Of a stretch of DNA of 51,729 nt, positions 16,501-23,952 are shown piece by piece. How positions within the stretch are numbered: position 1 is the first letter of the stretch; every line of letters begins with the position of its first letter. The translations under genes and the position numbers were made by a program. The DNA comes from Trichocoleus desertorum ATA4-8-CV12 (lineage in GTDB: Bacteria; Cyanobacteriota; Cyanobacteriia; FACHB-46): assembly GCA_019358975.1 (NCBI GenBank), contig JAHHIL010000042.1:1-51729 (forward strand), given 5' to 3'. Below the pieces are notes generated by a model. It was not told where the DNA came from and ran no database searches. It worked only from the letters and a program-made list of their open reading frames with translations.

Positions 16501-16655
16501 GTAGCATCTTGGTCTACTAGAAGAGTAGTTTCGCCACCAAATGCATCAGTAAACAAAGCATGTAGTGCTATTGCATCACGCTTTGCACAATTTAACCAAG
16601 AGATGCTAGGCGAAGCATAACGATCGATACCAACGAATAGTCCATAAAAAGCCAT
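13545..16655 (-). CDS. caspase domain fused to Ski2-like DExH helicase
   Basis: About 1036 residues. The N-terminal ~240 residues are a caspase-fold peptidase (C14) with His in VTFSGHGSE (~79) and Cys in VLDCCFSGG (~125). The rest is a superfamily 2 helicase: motif I APTSSGKT (~311-318), Ia LLPLKALVNDK, II VVDEVQMI (DEVQ ~411-414), III ALSAV, IV VIVFRETKGEA, V IAATTTLAMGINTPA and VI LVGRAGRLG. This set fits Ski2-like/HelZ enzymes that unwind nucleic acid. A helical C-terminal part follows. The start is chosen at ATG 16655, preceded by AGGAAA; a TTG 24 nt upstream is possible. It is 40 bp downstream of the Argonaute gene and last in the operon. The fusion suggests nucleic-acid sensing or processing coupled to proteolysis, possibly of the host's own proteins. 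That is inference. Confidence 0.85.
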   Translation of the reverse strand: MAFYGLFVGIDRYASPSISWLNCAKRDAIALHALFTDAFGGETTLLVDQDATCSAIQEQLTKLSLCDYDDVVVVTFSGHGSETHQLVTYDTEIYDVENTSIALERLSELVCSIPTRHLICVLDCCFSGGIGAKVLHVETTARGLKSTENLLLELSGEGRLILTASSATEPAYENTRYGHGLLTYHLLEALQGAEEVQQAGKLPVYQLLDFVTKRVIDASTQLGQTQHPTVRGQFEGELLWPIFKPGKCYFAAFPERAQTQVTTDIYSLETYGFPTELLRLWASNIPSLNSLQIDAINEYKILEGENLVVSAPTSSGKTMIGELAALKGALERRRGLFLLPLKALVNDKLRSFIKVYGAFGILTIAATGETDDITPLLRGQYDLCLMTYEKFAAIVLSNPHILNQVGTIVVDEVQMIADESRGVNLEFILTLLRVQRQHGINPQIIALSAVIGDTSGLERWLGARLLRRNERPIPLDEGLLLRDGSFHFIDGILGKKHITEPLILPLKHKGTSQDWVIPLVQKLVSEGQQVIVFRETKGEARGCAQYLARALNLPSAQEALAALPGGDRSKASEDLHAVLQSGIAFHTSELAPDERRVVEEHFRAEDTTLRVIAATTTLAMGINTPASSIIVVGLNHPAPNNSKKPYSIAEYKNLVGRAGRLGYAEKGTSYLLALTPHDQHYLWQRYVEGEPEDLVSRFLSTTTDPRSLIIRVLTSVQQIVKRGISAEDITEFLEASFGAFQQTQASQHWQWSRSQIIEAIQSLLTHGLVEQNENGFYCLTALGQLTGQAGVEVESIIRIINALAGLDPDSIHEPTLLTAVQLTVELDQMLFPINRRSTNKEPLFWRQELQRQNVPLSLLNKLAQNTVMPHQATLRAKKAIACLFFVTQRSISDIEAALTQFGGSPGGAAGAIRDIAARTSDLLPTVSQIASILHPILDLEERVNRLLIRLNLGLPPVCVDLAKQIGNQLTRGDYLQLVRANLCRIEAIESSDDSDLLICLSNDHEKLKALRQAVKSYYQHQRTQVSTETLLDPFEV

Positions 16656-16695
16656 AACTAATTTCCTAGCTTGAGTCAAAGGTTAGTGTTGCGGA

Positions 16696-18939
16696 CTAGA
16701 GCCAAAATTGGCGATCGCACTCAGGCACATAGACACCATTCAGGCGCAAATCCGCCAACCGATCAGCGCCATGCAATAACATCGGCAAGCGGGGCGGCTT
16801 CAGAGCACCATGATGGAGTAGGGTCAGCTTCAAAGTGGCATCCATGATCTGCTCGATCGATGCTGGATGCCCTTCAGAGCGAACTGTTAGGCGAATGGGA
16901 CGAGGAACCCCAATTCTGCCACTGACCTGGGTCGTGACCAGAATGGCTTCATGACTAGAGAGTTTCAACCCAAGTCCGCGAGTCGGAGCCGCAATGCTAC
17001 GTCCCCGGTCAGAGTTTGATCGCGGAAGGTTATAAAGCCTTGACGTACCTGACTTACGACACTCAACCAGGATGAACTGCGATTGGATTGCCGCTGCCCA
17101 GTTCAATAGGTGAGTAACCTCATCGCCGCAAAAACGTCCATCTCGGTAAATTAGAACTGTTTTCCCTCTCAATGCACCGGCTGGTAGCAGTGCCTCCAGA
17201 AACCGTTGCGGAATTTCTTCTCCCTCGATCGCAGCATCTTCCGACTTTGCCCGAATAAATTCTCCTCGATTACCGTACAAGCAGACTCCGGCACAGGCAT
17301 TCATGCTGCCCGACAACCGCCGCTTCTTGGAGCGCGCCACGTCTAGCCCAATAAACACATCGGCAACCTGCAAGGGTTCTGCCAGAACGAAAGGAACGTT
17401 TCCTAATTTCGCTAGCACTCCCAGCATCACCTGATTCAAAACGTATCGAGTTTCTTTCCGAAGCGTCTCCTCATAGATGAACTGACTAGCGATCTGGCGG
17501 CGCAGCAGCTTTGAGTAAATGCGATGGTAGAGGCTACCGCTCTCGTCATCATCAGAACCGCGATCGCTCTGAGGTAGAAATACAAACATGATGTCCGGCT
17601 TGATCGTCATCAACTCATCCAGTTTGTCCTCTAGAGTCGCTCGACCCTCTGGACTGTTCCAGTTGTCCACCAAAATGGCTTCGGTGCTGGGGTTGAGTTC
17701 TAAGCTGGGAAACTTGTAGCGCTCGAGTTGCTGCCGCACCTGCTGCATAAACCCATTAACCTGTGCTTCAGGCTTGAGCAGATTGAGTACCACGAGCCGA
17801 ATGGGTCTTTCTGAAACGTTTTGATAGTCCCGGTGCCGCTGATAAACTCCCCCATTTTCCAATCCACGCAGGATGCCGTTGTAGAGTCCTGTCACACCCT
17901 GTCCAAATTGAATCGGTGTTTGCTCAATCGGGTGCTCTGGTACCCAGAACAAGTCCCCGTTGTCTCTCCCGTTAATCGCTTTGAGGAATTGAATGTTGTA
18001 GGGTCGCAGTGCTTCCTTTGCAGCTGCACTGTATTCCTTCAGAAGTTGCTGACGATCTGCATACGGTATTTTGGTTTGCTCCAGCAGAGTGCCAAAATCA
18101 ATGTCTAACTGATTTGCGGTTTCGGCAGTGACGCAGGGTCGCAATGCCGCCATTGCATAGGGGTAGAGGCGTTTGCTGTTTTGCCCAAAGCGTACAGCCA
18201 CCACCGGTTGCTCTGCCGGAGCTTCCTCCAACGCTTTACGGCTAATAGCGCCACTAGCTTTTGTGAGTAGATATGTACGATGCTCCGCGATCGTTCCAAC
18301 AATCTCTTCGATCGTCGCAGTGCTATCGGTATCTAGGGTTTCAACCTTCAAACTGACCAGTAACCTCTCAGGGTTCTGGCGGTAGGGGTGATTCGCCAAA
18401 AAACCATCCAATGTCCCTTGAAACGTAATGCGGCTGTGGGGAGATAGCGCGATCGCAGGATGAGGCATTTGATTGATTTCGACCGTCTCTGCCCCAAAGT
18501 CTGCTCTTCGCTTGACCTCAATGTTCTGCTCCGAATATACAGTCTTGGGTCGAAATGGTTGGCTAACATCCAAAATCTGTTCTGCAAAGGCGGCAATGAT
18601 GTCTGGAGTCATCTGCGGATTTCGCGATCGCTGAAATCGCCACTCTGGATCGGATGGTTCATAAATCTCACGGTGGATGTACTCCAGTGCCCCCGCCCAT
18701 TCTGCATCCGTTGGTAGGGTTTGCTCCTGGTTCGCTAGGGCATAAAAAAGACCGTTCTTCCAAACGACAATGACGTTTGGGAAGTAACGTGAAAAACGGT
18801 AACTCAGCCGCAACCCATCCTCACGGTCTGTAAGCGGAGACAGGCGAAAGCTAACCAGATTTAGGTCGGTGTGACCCAGGGCAAAAATCTCGCTCAGGCA
18901 ATTTTTATCCTGAAGAGATTGAGTGGCTAATGCAATCAT
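16696..18939 (-). CDS. long prokaryotic Argonaute, probably catalytically active
   Basis: About 747 residues with full pAgo layout: N and PAZ-like region (to ~330), MID (~450-520) and PIWI. MID shows a Y-K...Q...K type 5'-phosphate pocket (IYSKLLRRQIASQF, then VLAKLGNVPF). PIWI shows the DEDX tetrad: Asp in FIGLDVAR, Glu in AIEGEEI, Asp in LIYRDGRF and Asp in LLHGADRLADL near the C-terminus. It resembles the long-A cyanobacterial group (Synechococcus/Limnothrix type) that uses DNA guides to cut DNA. The start at 18939 has GGAG nine nt upstream and leaves 14 bp after the Cas4-like stop; ATG 18999 would overlap that gene. It lies between the Cas4-like nuclease and the caspase-helicase in one operon. 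Confidence 0.9.
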   Translation of the reverse strand: MIALATQSLQDKNCLSEIFALGHTDLNLVSFRLSPLTDREDGLRLSYRFSRYFPNVIVVWKNGLFYALANQEQTLPTDAEWAGALEYIHREIYEPSDPEWRFQRSRNPQMTPDIIAAFAEQILDVSQPFRPKTVYSEQNIEVKRRADFGAETVEINQMPHPAIALSPHSRITFQGTLDGFLANHPYRQNPERLLVSLKVETLDTDSTATIEEIVGTIAEHRTYLLTKASGAISRKALEEAPAEQPVVAVRFGQNSKRLYPYAMAALRPCVTAETANQLDIDFGTLLEQTKIPYADRQQLLKEYSAAAKEALRPYNIQFLKAINGRDNGDLFWVPEHPIEQTPIQFGQGVTGLYNGILRGLENGGVYQRHRDYQNVSERPIRLVVLNLLKPEAQVNGFMQQVRQQLERYKFPSLELNPSTEAILVDNWNSPEGRATLEDKLDELMTIKPDIMFVFLPQSDRGSDDDESGSLYHRIYSKLLRRQIASQFIYEETLRKETRYVLNQVMLGVLAKLGNVPFVLAEPLQVADVFIGLDVARSKKRRLSGSMNACAGVCLYGNRGEFIRAKSEDAAIEGEEIPQRFLEALLPAGALRGKTVLIYRDGRFCGDEVTHLLNWAAAIQSQFILVECRKSGTSRLYNLPRSNSDRGRSIAAPTRGLGLKLSSHEAILVTTQVSGRIGVPRPIRLTVRSEGHPASIEQIMDATLKLTLLHHGALKPPRLPMLLHGADRLADLRLNGVYVPECDRQFWL

Positions 18940-18953
18940 GGGTAGATGCTCCA

Positions 18954-19760
18954 CTAAATGGTAAATTGACAAACGGATTGGAACTGGCAGGTCTGGCATT
19001 GGTAGCCGGAATGGGGCGGAAAGATTTCCTCAAACGATGCTAATTTACGCCTGTAGCGCTGCAAGTCGTTCTGATGTTGCTGGGCGAACCGGAATAAATC
19101 CATTTCCAACACTTGCAATTGCACTGACAATGCACGAATTGGATCTGACCAGGTTTGGGATTCAAGGTTATAGAAAGAGGCGATCGCCTCGTAGTTGGGG
19201 TAGAGATACTTAGCGGCCAGTAGGTAGACATAGGCTTGGCGGCGATCGAAGTCTGATTTGCCAGTTTTGAAGTCTAGAATGTGGAGCGTACCGTCCGGTT
19301 CAACAAAAATACAGTCGATTGCAGCAAAGAGATTACACTCTTGATTGCCCGAACGTAGCAAGATTGGCTCAGGAAATCCTTCATCTCCTCGGCTCAGTTT
19401 CAGAATGTTTTTGCCCAGCAGAATTGGAGTCACCTGATAGTTAGCCAGGACTTGGGTGACACGATTGCGAACCTCCTGACTTCTGTTTTCTAAACCCAAG
19501 ATTGCTGACACTCGGTTCACACCATCGTCACCAATTAGGCAATGTACGTCCTGATGAAATTCGTAAATTCCCTGTTGCGCCAGCAACCCGATCTCCTGAT
19601 AGACCGTTTCCTGCTGAATCAGCGGGGCAACCTCTGGTTCTTTAGCACGAGCTTTCAGAAAACCCCGCTTCATCGGGCAGTGCCGCTGTTCCTGACCGAT
19701 TGCTGGCTCAAACAGGGCCCAGAGGTTGTAACTGAAAAATGGTTTCCAAACAGTCTGCAT
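18954..19760 (-). CDS. Cas4-like PD-(D/E)XK nuclease with C-terminal cysteines
   Basis: 268 residues. The nuclease core is AAIDCIFVEPDG followed by LHILDFKTGK, with Asp and DxK as catalytic residues and a preceding His/Glu region. The C-terminus has the CQTCQFQSVC motif that, with an upstream Cys, usually binds a 4Fe-4S cluster in Cas4/AddB-type exonucleases. Cas4-like nucleases next to long Argonautes have been noted in cyanobacteria, and a role in processing DNA ends into guides or targets is plausible. First gene of the operon: GAGGAG lies ~9 nt before ATG 19760. The 223 bp upstream is the divergent control region shared with the XRE gene. Confidence 0.8.
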   Translation of the reverse strand: MQTVWKPFFSYNLWALFEPAIGQEQRHCPMKRGFLKARAKEPEVAPLIQQETVYQEIGLLAQQGIYEFHQDVHCLIGDDGVNRVSAILGLENRSQEVRNRVTQVLANYQVTPILLGKNILKLSRGDEGFPEPILLRSGNQECNLFAAIDCIFVEPDGTLHILDFKTGKSDFDRRQAYVYLLAAKYLYPNYEAIASFYNLESQTWSDPIRALSVQLQVLEMDLFRFAQQHQNDLQRYRRKLASFEEIFPPHSGYQCQTCQFQSVCQFTI

Positions 19761-19890
19761 TCAGCTGGTCTCCTCACAACAGAAAAACTGCTTACATCGA
19801 ATGGAACAAAAGTTTTAGTACATATTTACTAGTACACTCCATATATAGCGGCCTCAAACGGGACGAACGCTAAGTAAAGTGTTTTTTAGT

Positions 19891-19909
19891 GTTGATTTTT
19901 CTCGTCAAC
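19891..19909. promoter_or_regulatory. XRE operator-like palindrome 1
   Basis: GTTGA-N9-TCAAC, part of a 20-bp motif TGTTGATTTYTSTCGTCAAC that is repeated 41 bp downstream. The spacing of about four helical turns places both copies on the same DNA face. Confidence 0.65.
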
Positions 19910-19931
19910 TATCTGCTATAAGATAATTGAT

Positions 19932-19950
19932 GTTGATTTCTGTCGTCAAC
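19932..19950. promoter_or_regulatory. XRE operator-like palindrome 2
   Basis: Second GTTGA-N9-TCAAC copy, 34 bp before the XRE start codon. It overlaps the region just downstream of the putative -10 box, where bound repressor would block transcription (autoregulation). Confidence 0.65.
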
Positions 19951-19983
19951 CCCCGGTATGATCGATCTGTAGGAAGGGAGGTT

Positions 19984-20352
19984 ATGGTGGATCAAACCTT
20001 TGGTAAACGGCTTCGAGAAGCTCGGCGGAGCAAGGGTTACAGCCAACGAGAGCTTGCAGGTTTCGTTGACGTTGATTACACCTATCTGTCCAAGCTGGAA
20101 AACGATCGCGCCGATTATCCTCCAAAGGAAGATGTGCTTCGGGCACTGGCTCGCCATCTTGAGCTAGATGCTGAAGAACTCAGCTACCTGGCAGGTCGAA
20201 TTACAGCAGAAGACGCAAAGGTGGTACAAGACTTAGCGAAAACGCATCAAAAACAAATGCCAGTTCTACTCAGAACAATTCGTGATAACCCTGCGATCGC
20301 ACAGCGAATTTTGCAAGAGGCACAACAGGAAGAGCACCCGGAGGACTTATAG
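19984..20352 (+). CDS. XRE-family transcriptional repressor
   Basis: A 122-residue protein with an N-terminal Cro/C1-type helix-turn-helix (FGKRLREARRSKGYSQRELA, then DYTYLSKLEND) and a helical C-terminal part. ATG 19984 is preceded by GGGAGG at five to six nt. The next gene begins immediately after its stop. Repressors coupled to ImmA/IrrE-like peptidases (as in ICEBs1 ImmR/ImmA and phage-type systems) are inactivated by cleavage on DNA damage or other stress. The divergent position and twin operators suggest that it controls both itself and the Argonaute operon. Confidence 0.85.
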   Translation: MVDQTFGKRLREARRSKGYSQRELAGFVDVDYTYLSKLENDRADYPPKEDVLRALARHLELDAEELSYLAGRITAEDAKVVQDLAKTHQKQMPVLLRTIRDNPAIAQRILQEAQQEEHPEDL

Positions 20353-21078
20353 GTGGGAGTGATCAAGCCGCATAGACAACTCAACAAGAAACAGATTGAA
20401 CAGCAGGCTGATAAAGTCCTTGCAGCGATGCAATCCAATGACTTTATGCCTAAGAAGTGGTCGAACCTGGCTGAACGCACGGCTGACTTCTTTGACCTCT
20501 GCGTTGACTGGGTGCCCTTCGACCCGAAGCAAGACGGCATTGTCGCTGCGAAAATCTATCCCACAGACAAGCGAATTGAATTGAACTTGGATTTTCAAGC
20601 CTTACACACTAATGAAGGGCTTTACCAATCAACTGTAAGTCACGAGGTTGGGCACTGGGTGCTACAGATCAACCAGGCGGAAGCGGAGGGAACCATCTTT
20701 CAGGGTGAACTTCCTCTGACGCCAGCTATGGATAGGGAAATCTTTCTATGCCGAACTGTAGACGAGCAGATGCTTTATCAGACGACCCAGAGAACCCAAA
20801 GTGATTGGCGCGAGTGGCAAGCACAATATTTTTCCAGTTGCCTGCTTATGCCCCAATTCAAGATTGAGGAGGCCCGCAAAGGACGGAACTTGTTGAACTG
20901 GAACCACCTGAAAGCTATCCAGGAAGAGTTAGGAGTTTCGCAACGGAATTTGGTACATCGGCTGAAAGATCTGGAGTTGATTGAGGAAAGCGGCAGGCGG
21001 CTTTATCCCGGTAGAAGGCTGAAGTCTGGTGAGCCGTTATTGGCAAGTTGGCAGGAATCGTCATCTACCCCAGATTAA
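20353..21078 (+). CDS. ImmA/IrrE-type metallopeptidase
   Basis: 241 residues with the zinc-peptidase motif SHEVGHWVL (HExxH) around residue 97 and a downstream region (VDEQMLYQTTQRTQ, then WQAQYFSSCLLMP) typical of ImmA/IrrE family proteins (formerly DUF955), in which a later Glu or Asp is the third ligand. The C-terminal ~60 residues look like a second small winged helix (ISQRNL-type VSQRNLVHRLKDLEL). GTG start directly after the XRE stop, with GGAGG ~9 nt upstream inside the XRE gene, so the two are coupled. The expected role is to cleave the XRE repressor on a signal. Confidence 0.85.
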   Translation: MGVIKPHRQLNKKQIEQQADKVLAAMQSNDFMPKKWSNLAERTADFFDLCVDWVPFDPKQDGIVAAKIYPTDKRIELNLDFQALHTNEGLYQSTVSHEVGHWVLQINQAEAEGTIFQGELPLTPAMDREIFLCRTVDEQMLYQTTQRTQSDWREWQAQYFSSCLLMPQFKIEEARKGRNLLNWNHLKAIQEELGVSQRNLVHRLKDLELIEESGRRLYPGRRLKSGEPLLASWQESSSTPD

Positions 21079-21353
21079 GTTCTACTAAAGCAGGAGCCTG
21101 GCTAAGGCCGAGGGGGTTCTCAGTTCTGTCGATAAACCAATCTATCGACAGAAAATGCAGGTCTCATATAATTTTGTCGATTCATTACCTAATCGACAGA
21201 ATCAAATGGTTAGTCCTTACCTGACAGCAGAGCGCGATCGCCTCCAACTTATCCCAGCCATCCGCTGCTTGCAAAACGGGATGTCGATCTATTTTTGGAG
21301 TCAGGGTCATTCAACTACACTTAGAAGCAGCACAGATAAGGGGCTTAGGGGCA
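21079..21353. other. intergenic region with two phased palindromes
   Basis: No gene. It holds the two inverted repeats described in the next entry and otherwise nothing recognisable. Confidence 0.5.
21129..21203. repeat. pair of TTCTGTCGAT palindromes
   Basis: The first palindrome is TTCTGTCGATA-N8-TATCGACAGAA with perfect 11-bp arms (about 21129-21158). The second, about 20 bp further on, is TTTTGTCGATT-N8-AATCGACAGAA with one mismatch. The shared half-site TTYTGTCGAT suggests binding by a dimeric regulator, a partition protein or a site-specific recombinase. The first hairpin could also terminate the XRE-ImmA transcript, but no T-run follows. Confidence 0.6.
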
Positions 21354-21968
21354 ATGGTGCAAGCGCTTCCTCAACTGATGAGCTTAGACGAGTTTCTCAA
21401 CTGGTATCCAGATGGCTACGGTCGCTACGAATTGTGGAATGGGGTCGTCATTGAAATGCAACCGACGGGAACACATGAGCAAGTGGGCGGTTTTCTTGCA
21501 GGGGAGTTGTTCCTAGAGAGCAAGCGGCTGCAATTGCCCTATATTATTCCTCGGCAGGCAATCATCAAGCCACTAGATACAGAAAAGTCAGGCTATAACC
21601 CCGATGTGATTGTTCTAGACCAGCCCGCATTGGCTGAAGAACCCCTCTGGAGGAAGCGCTCCACCATTACCCAAGGCGAATCAGTGCGAGTGGTCATCGA
21701 GATAGTCAGCACCAATTGGCGCGACGACTATGGGCACAAGTTTATTGATTACGAGGCACTGCAAATCCCAGAATACTGGATTGTCGATTACCTCGGCTTA
21801 GGCGGCAGGCGCTACATTGGCTCACCTAAACAGGCAACACTCTCGGTTTATCAGCTAGTAGACGGCGAGTATCAAGTTCAACAATTTCGAGGCAGCGATC
21901 GCATTAGTTCTGTGGCTTTTCCAGAATTGCAACTCACCGCCGAGCAGGTTTTTGCAGCAGGTCAATAG
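21354..21968 (+). CDS. Uma2 family endonuclease (DUF820)
   Basis: 204 residues of the Uma2/DUF820 family, PD-(D/E)XK-fold proteins that are greatly expanded in cyanobacteria. Core motifs are present: GRYELWNGVVIEM, the SGYNPDVIVLD segment with its Asp, VRVVIEIVST with the Glu, and HKFIDYEALQIPEYWIVDY with the Lys. Complete nuclease residues suggest an intact fold, but the biological role of Uma2 proteins is unproven. It stands alone between the XRE-ImmA pair and the mobilisation block. The start GTG/ATG choice is uncertain because no strong Shine-Dalgarno is visible. Confidence 0.85.
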   Translation: MVQALPQLMSLDEFLNWYPDGYGRYELWNGVVIEMQPTGTHEQVGGFLAGELFLESKRLQLPYIIPRQAIIKPLDTEKSGYNPDVIVLDQPALAEEPLWRKRSTITQGESVRVVIEIVSTNWRDDYGHKFIDYEALQIPEYWIVDYLGLGGRRYIGSPKQATLSVYQLVDGEYQVQQFRGSDRISSVAFPELQLTAEQVFAAGQ

Positions 21969-22252
21969 TGTTAGCTTTGAGCGATCGCTGCCTCGTCGGG
22001 AAACATCTCCCGATGTTAGCACTGTACCGCTACTCAGCCTGCTTCGCCTGCTTTGTCACTTAGCGATCGCATCAGTTCAAACTTCAGCTTACTGTGCGCC
22101 TCACTCAACTCAGCAAATGTCTGCGTACGGGCTAAACATCCCAAGTAGGTTGCGTTCCCAAATTGGGAGAAGCGGGGGGGCGATCGCCCGCCAGCCTCTA
22201 AGACAAAAACTGGGGCAAGTAAGGGCAGCAGTGAAAAGGTCGCATCGTTTAT
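21969..22252. other. gene-free convergent gap
   Basis: Region between the Uma2 gene (+) and the end of the next gene (-). It carries HIP1 sites, one followed by a G-run (GGGGGGCGATCGC), and CGGGAAACATCTCCCG at ~21996, a short inverted repeat that may act as a terminator. No gene is supported. Confidence 0.35.
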
Positions 22253-23104
22253 CTACTGTTGCGGTGGATCTTCCATCCAGAGAGTACATTTTACGTTGCG
22301 GTCTTGGTTGCAACGAAGCAACCGTTGCTTATTATCCGCTCGGTTAATCAACTGCTGACTGATGGTGTACCAGTCCTCACTGCCAAACTTTTGGGCAGCG
22401 ATCGCCCGTCCCTGTTGAGTCCCTAGCCAGTAAGCTGACCCTGCCACTACCACCAGAGCGATCGCCGTGGCACTACTGGCCCAAACCAAACCCTGCCAGA
22501 AAACATCTTGCAGATAGAGCTTGCGAGTGCGGACGAGCTCTTGGCTCCAGTCCCGTGAAGCCGTAGCGTTGATCTGATTAATCTCTTGGCGGTACGCCTC
22601 TACCTTCTTTTTCAGTACTACATCCGCTGACTGAATGGCCTGGTCAAAAGCAACAGTAAAGGTAGACCTGAACTCAGGCAACAGAGCTTTAGTATCTTCA
22701 CCCCACTGCAACCGAATGCCTTCGATTTGGGCTACCGAATAATTCAGATTGGATTGGATGCTGCCATAAACCGTGGCAGCTTTACGAAACGATTCATCCG
22801 CCGCTGCTTTCATTGCAGCTGGAATCTCTCTGAGAATCTGGACGTAATATTGCAACGCCACTAAGAAGGGGTGCATCGGGTCATTGGTCGGGATACCCAG
22901 CTCTGCCATCAATCGCAAGATAAACTCGCGATCGCCCTTCTCCAGTTGGTTAAGCAGTTTGTCGAGAATTGTATTCCCCGTAAGAATCGGCTTGTGGTTG
23001 CCGTTACTGTCAGGCGTGCTGCTAGCCATTATGAGTACCCCATTGAATTCATGGTTGTCAGATTGAGCTGCCTCGCTTCCAAGCTCAAAAGGTAATGTAG
23101 TCAC
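22253..23104 (-). CDS. mobilisation-block membrane protein, DUF6753-like
   Basis: 283 residues. A mostly helical soluble part (GNTILDKLLNQLEKGDREFI, then AELGIPTNDPMHPFLVALQYY) is followed by one transmembrane segment near residue 215-235 (VWASSATAIALVVVAGSAYW) and a short tail. The arrangement resembles the DUF6753-type proteins encoded beside ParA and mobilisation genes on cyanobacterial plasmids; that naming is from memory. The GTG at 23104 overlaps no gene and lies 30 bp after the ParA stop; ATG 23029 is an alternative. Probably co-transcribed with ParA and the TraK-like gene. Confidence 0.55.
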   Translation of the reverse strand: MTTLPFELGSEAAQSDNHEFNGVLIMASSTPDSNGNHKPILTGNTILDKLLNQLEKGDREFILRLMAELGIPTNDPMHPFLVALQYYVQILREIPAAMKAAADESFRKAATVYGSIQSNLNYSVAQIEGIRLQWGEDTKALLPEFRSTFTVAFDQAIQSADVVLKKKVEAYRQEINQINATASRDWSQELVRTRKLYLQDVFWQGLVWASSATAIALVVVAGSAYWLGTQQGRAIAAQKFGSEDWYTISQQLINRADNKQRLLRCNQDRNVKCTLWMEDPPQQ

Positions 23105-23133
23105 ACCCTGAATTCGTATTGCTCTGCCCGTCT

Positions 23134-23931
23134 CTAGGCCAACCCCAAAAACTCCGCAGCTTTGAGGAATTCTGCTTCGGCTTCATCTAGAAAAACTTTC
23201 ACCCGACGGCGATCGGCCATCGGTAACCCACTCTGAGGTTGCAAGGCATCACTGAAGGTCAGGTTTTTATCATCTAGCACGTCGTAAGTACTGTCGTACA
23301 GGTCGGGGAAGTTGAGAATCACCCCACCTGTTTGCAGAAGCAGTTCTTTCGTTTTGCTCTGGTCAAAGCGGCTGAACTTTTCCGGTTCTCCAAAAAAGCA
23401 GTTCTTCAGCACCACGTGGTCCGTGCGATCGCCACAGTACTCCATCAGCGTTCTGAGGGAGTTGATGCTATCTTTGACTCGACTGAGTACACTGACCATC
23501 GTTAGTTGATACCCGATTTCACTCAGAAAGTCAAAAAGCTTGATCTCTCGTTCAAAGCGCTCAAAGAGCTCTCCTCCACCCGCAGGAAAATCAATCAGCA
23601 CAATCTGAGTCGTGGGGGATTCCAGGCTGTTTAGGAGTTCATCAGCTCCTCCTCGAACACTCAAATCAATCCGGCTTACGCCTGCACCAGAGTCAAAGGC
23701 AGATGAAAATGCTTGGTTGTAATGCCGATAGAGTTGAGCATTGCGGCGATCGCAATCAAAGGCGCGAGTGGGGATGCCTCGTCGGAGGACGATGTCACCT
23801 AGAGCCCGAGCGACTGTACTTTTGCCGTTGCCGCCCTTGTCGGAGGTGATGCCAATCATCCGTTTCGGTTTCAGCTGCTTTGGGAGGGGTTCAGCAACTT
23901 GAGGTTGGAGTTTTGTCGTTTTACTAGCCAT
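23134..23931 (-). CDS. ParA/TraL-like ATPase of the mobilisation block
   Basis: 265 residues with the deviant Walker A GITSDKGGNGKSTVARAL (residues ~28-45), the A' region RAFDCDRRNAQLYRHY and the Walker B QIVLIDFPAGGG. These mark a ParA/MinD-superfamily ATPase. The basic N-terminus and the context with relaxase, MobC and TraK-like genes fit either plasmid partition or the TraL-type ATPase of conjugative transfer regions. No ParB gene is recognisable nearby, which slightly favours a transfer role. The 21-bp gap to the upstream TraK-like gene suggests an operon. Confidence 0.8.
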   Translation of the reverse strand: MASKTTKLQPQVAEPLPKQLKPKRMIGITSDKGGNGKSTVARALGDIVLRRGIPTRAFDCDRRNAQLYRHYNQAFSSAFDSGAGVSRIDLSVRGGADELLNSLESPTTQIVLIDFPAGGGELFERFEREIKLFDFLSEIGYQLTMVSVLSRVKDSINSLRTLMEYCGDRTDHVVLKNCFFGEPEKFSRFDQSKTKELLLQTGGVILNFPDLYDSTYDVLDDKNLTFSDALQPQSGLPMADRRRVKVFLDEAEAEFLKAAEFLGLA

Positions 23932-23952
23932 TGCTCCACTGTTTATCTCCGT

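Larger units (their letters stand above)
19761..19983. promoter_or_regulatory. divergent control region between Argonaute operon and XRE repressor
   Basis: AT-rich spacer between two divergent transcription units. On the operon side there is a direct repeat TAGTACA at 19816 and 19830 next to a TATATA stretch. On the repressor side lie two palindromic operators (next entries) and a possible -10 box TATAAG at 19917-19922. A TTGATT at 19892 is a weak -35 candidate with a long 19-bp spacer. A regulator bound at the operators could therefore control both directions. Confidence 0.55.

Noticed and set aside
20397-20598. Minus-strand and alternate-frame ORFs inside the ImmA-like gene and other genes
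   Set aside because: Shadows of well-supported genes with no motif support.
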